In this document: in pieces, positions 62,999 through 64,000 of the stretch | How the letters are laid out: each line of letters opens with the position of its first letter | Position numbering within the stretch: position 1 is the first letter of the stretch | DNA from: Silurus meridionalis | Lineage: Eukaryota > Chordata > Actinopteri > Siluriformes > Siluridae | Direction: 5' to 3' | DNA length: 64,000 bases | NCBI RefSeq assembly: GCF_014805685.1 | Contig: NC_060893.1 | Location: 9,669,773-9,733,772, forward strand | Program-made: the position numbers and the translations under genes | The notes under the pieces: generated by a model | The model's database searches: none | What the model saw: only the letters and a program-made list of their open reading frames with translations | Told to the model about the DNA's origin: nothing

Positions 62999-63227
62999 AA
63001 AACTTTTTTTCAGCTTCTCCCGTTAGGGGTCGCCACAGCGGATCATCCGCATGTTTGATTTGGCACATGTTTTTACGCTGGATGCCCTTCCTAACGCAAC
63101 CCTCCCCATTTATCCGGGCCTGGGCCCGGCACTAAGAGTGGCTGGGGTTGGTTCCCTGACTGGGGATCGAATCCGGGCCACAGCGGTGAGAGCGACGCAT
63201 CCTAACCACGAGACCACCAGGGACCCT
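62999..63227 (-). mobile_element. tRNA-Glu-headed SINE with RTE-type tail
   Basis: On the minus strand it begins GGGTCCCTGGTGGTCTCGTG and has a full tRNA-shaped head. The body matches the RTE LINE leader, and the tail (GGCGACCCCTAACGGGAGAA) equals the RTE 3' end at 56024-56060. It is flanked by a 16-bp imperfect duplication, AAGACCTTTTCTAAAT at 62983-62998 and AAGACTGTTTCTAAAT at 63228-63243 (14/16). The match quality suggests a fairly young insertion. Confidence 0.9.
63152..63223 (-). pseudogene. tRNA-Glu-like SINE head (anticodon CTC)
   Basis: The 72 nt from TCCCTGGTGGTCTCGTGGTT to CCCCAGTCAGGGAA keep the whole tRNA-Glu layout: A box TGGTCTCGTGG, CTC in CGCTCTCACC, B box GGATTCGATCC and paired ends TCCCTGG/CAGGGA. 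It is part of a SINE, not an independent gene, since body and tail follow and no pol III terminator sits directly after the head. Confidence 0.85.
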
Positions 63228-64000
63228 AAGACTGTTTCTAAATGTTCATTGAAATTTCTCAATGTAGCTCCTCCTAAATTTGTCAATAAATAAAGGGAAC
63301 ACAGCAAAATCCCCAGTACAAATTTAACAGTCGCTTTCTTTTTCACAAGGCCAGCTGGCAAAATAAATACTGTAGAGTTTTTTTGTAGGTTCATTCAGCT
63401 TAATGGATTTTGTGTGAATCATAAATCGTAAGCAGTTAGTAGCTCAATGGATTGCCCTTAAATATCTCAAATTTTGAATAAAAACAAGTGAGCCTTACAT
63501 CTGCTAAACTTTCTAGTGATCCCCAAATATCTGCTTTTAGAAGTGTCTCATTTTTATTTAATTGTTTTTAACACAAATCCTATGGATTTAAATCTGTACG
63601 GCTATGCGTATAAAATCTGCTACATGTATAAAAGGTGCTTATAAAAATAAAGTTAATATTAAACATCTACACAACGCCTATTTTGTTCTTTCACACAAAC
63701 CTCTTTAAAGTATTTATAGAACACTGTTAAAAAATATGTATATAAGCATAATGCCATTTCAATTTACTACCCACAGAACAGGGCAAATTGGAGCACATTA
63801 ACTAAGATATATAGATACTTTATGCTTTTCATCCTTATTTACATTAGACACTGCAGCAGTTTAGAACCCAGTTGTGTTTGTTGTGCCATAGATTGGAGCC
63901 CAGTCTGGATAAGTATCCAAAAGAAAGATTGGTCTTCCCCATGTACTGATAGCCAACAGCACTGTAAGAACACCAATGATGTTCAAGCCCAGTCCTGCTT

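Larger units (their letters stand above)
55640..64000. other. intergenic region 5' of cadps2
   Basis: No exon of a neighbouring gene was recognised on either strand. 56024-59060 is a LINE cluster, 60560-60880 an L2 relic and 62999-63227 a SINE. The stretches 55700-56020, 59070-60550, 60900-62980 and 63250-64000 are AT-rich and show only chance ORFs and one (TG)n tract. Confidence 0.7.

Noticed and set aside
63152..63223. Functional tRNA-Glu gene
   Set aside because: It is joined without a terminator to a SINE body and LINE-derived tail and flanked by a target duplication. A tRNA finder may call it, but it is a SINE head.

Overview
This window is animal genomic DNA, almost certainly from a teleost fish. 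The evidence is three vertebrate-type exons with spliceosomal borders, introns of 19-25 kb, a GC-rich promoter in an otherwise AT-rich landscape, abundant (CA)n/(GA)n/(AT)n microsatellites, and a fish-type repeat load: DIRS, Tc1/mariner, pogo, hAT, RTE, L2, Rex1-like LINEs and tRNA-headed SINEs. The repeats would fit an otophysan such as a catfish, but that is a guess.

One host gene spans most of the window on the minus strand: the 5' part of cadps2 (calcium-dependent secretion activator 2, a priming factor for dense-core vesicle exocytosis). Coding exon 1 is 55376-55047, exon 2 is 29912-29799 and exon 3 is 10842-10510. Together they give 259 residues in one uninterrupted frame. Both introns seen in full are phase 0. 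The C2, PH and MUN parts must lie beyond the left edge. Intron 2 appears to start with a GC instead of a GT donor. The CpG-rich 5' flank lies at about 55377-55660.

Region by region: 1-10509 is part of intron 3, with a tRNA-type SINE, a decayed DIRS element and Tc1-like relics. 10843-29798 is intron 2, with an RTE fragment, Tc1 relics, a pogo-like MITE copy and a hAT MITE with a perfect 8-bp target duplication. 29913-55046 is intron 1, with LINE tails, a well-preserved DD37E Tc1/mariner transposon, a second pogo-like MITE copy inverted relative to the first, a Rex1-like fragment and other pogo relatives. 55660-64000 is 5' intergenic DNA, dominated by a broken RTE LINE with an L2 LINE nested in it, and further on a SINE with a near-intact tRNA-Glu head that shares its tail with the RTE.

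I found no prokaryote-style system, CRISPR array or operon. The most interesting points are the combination around cadps2 exon 2 (frame-neutral 114-nt exon, GC donor, flanked by long inverted repeats), the young DD37E transposon, and the SINE/LINE relationships at 56-63 kb.
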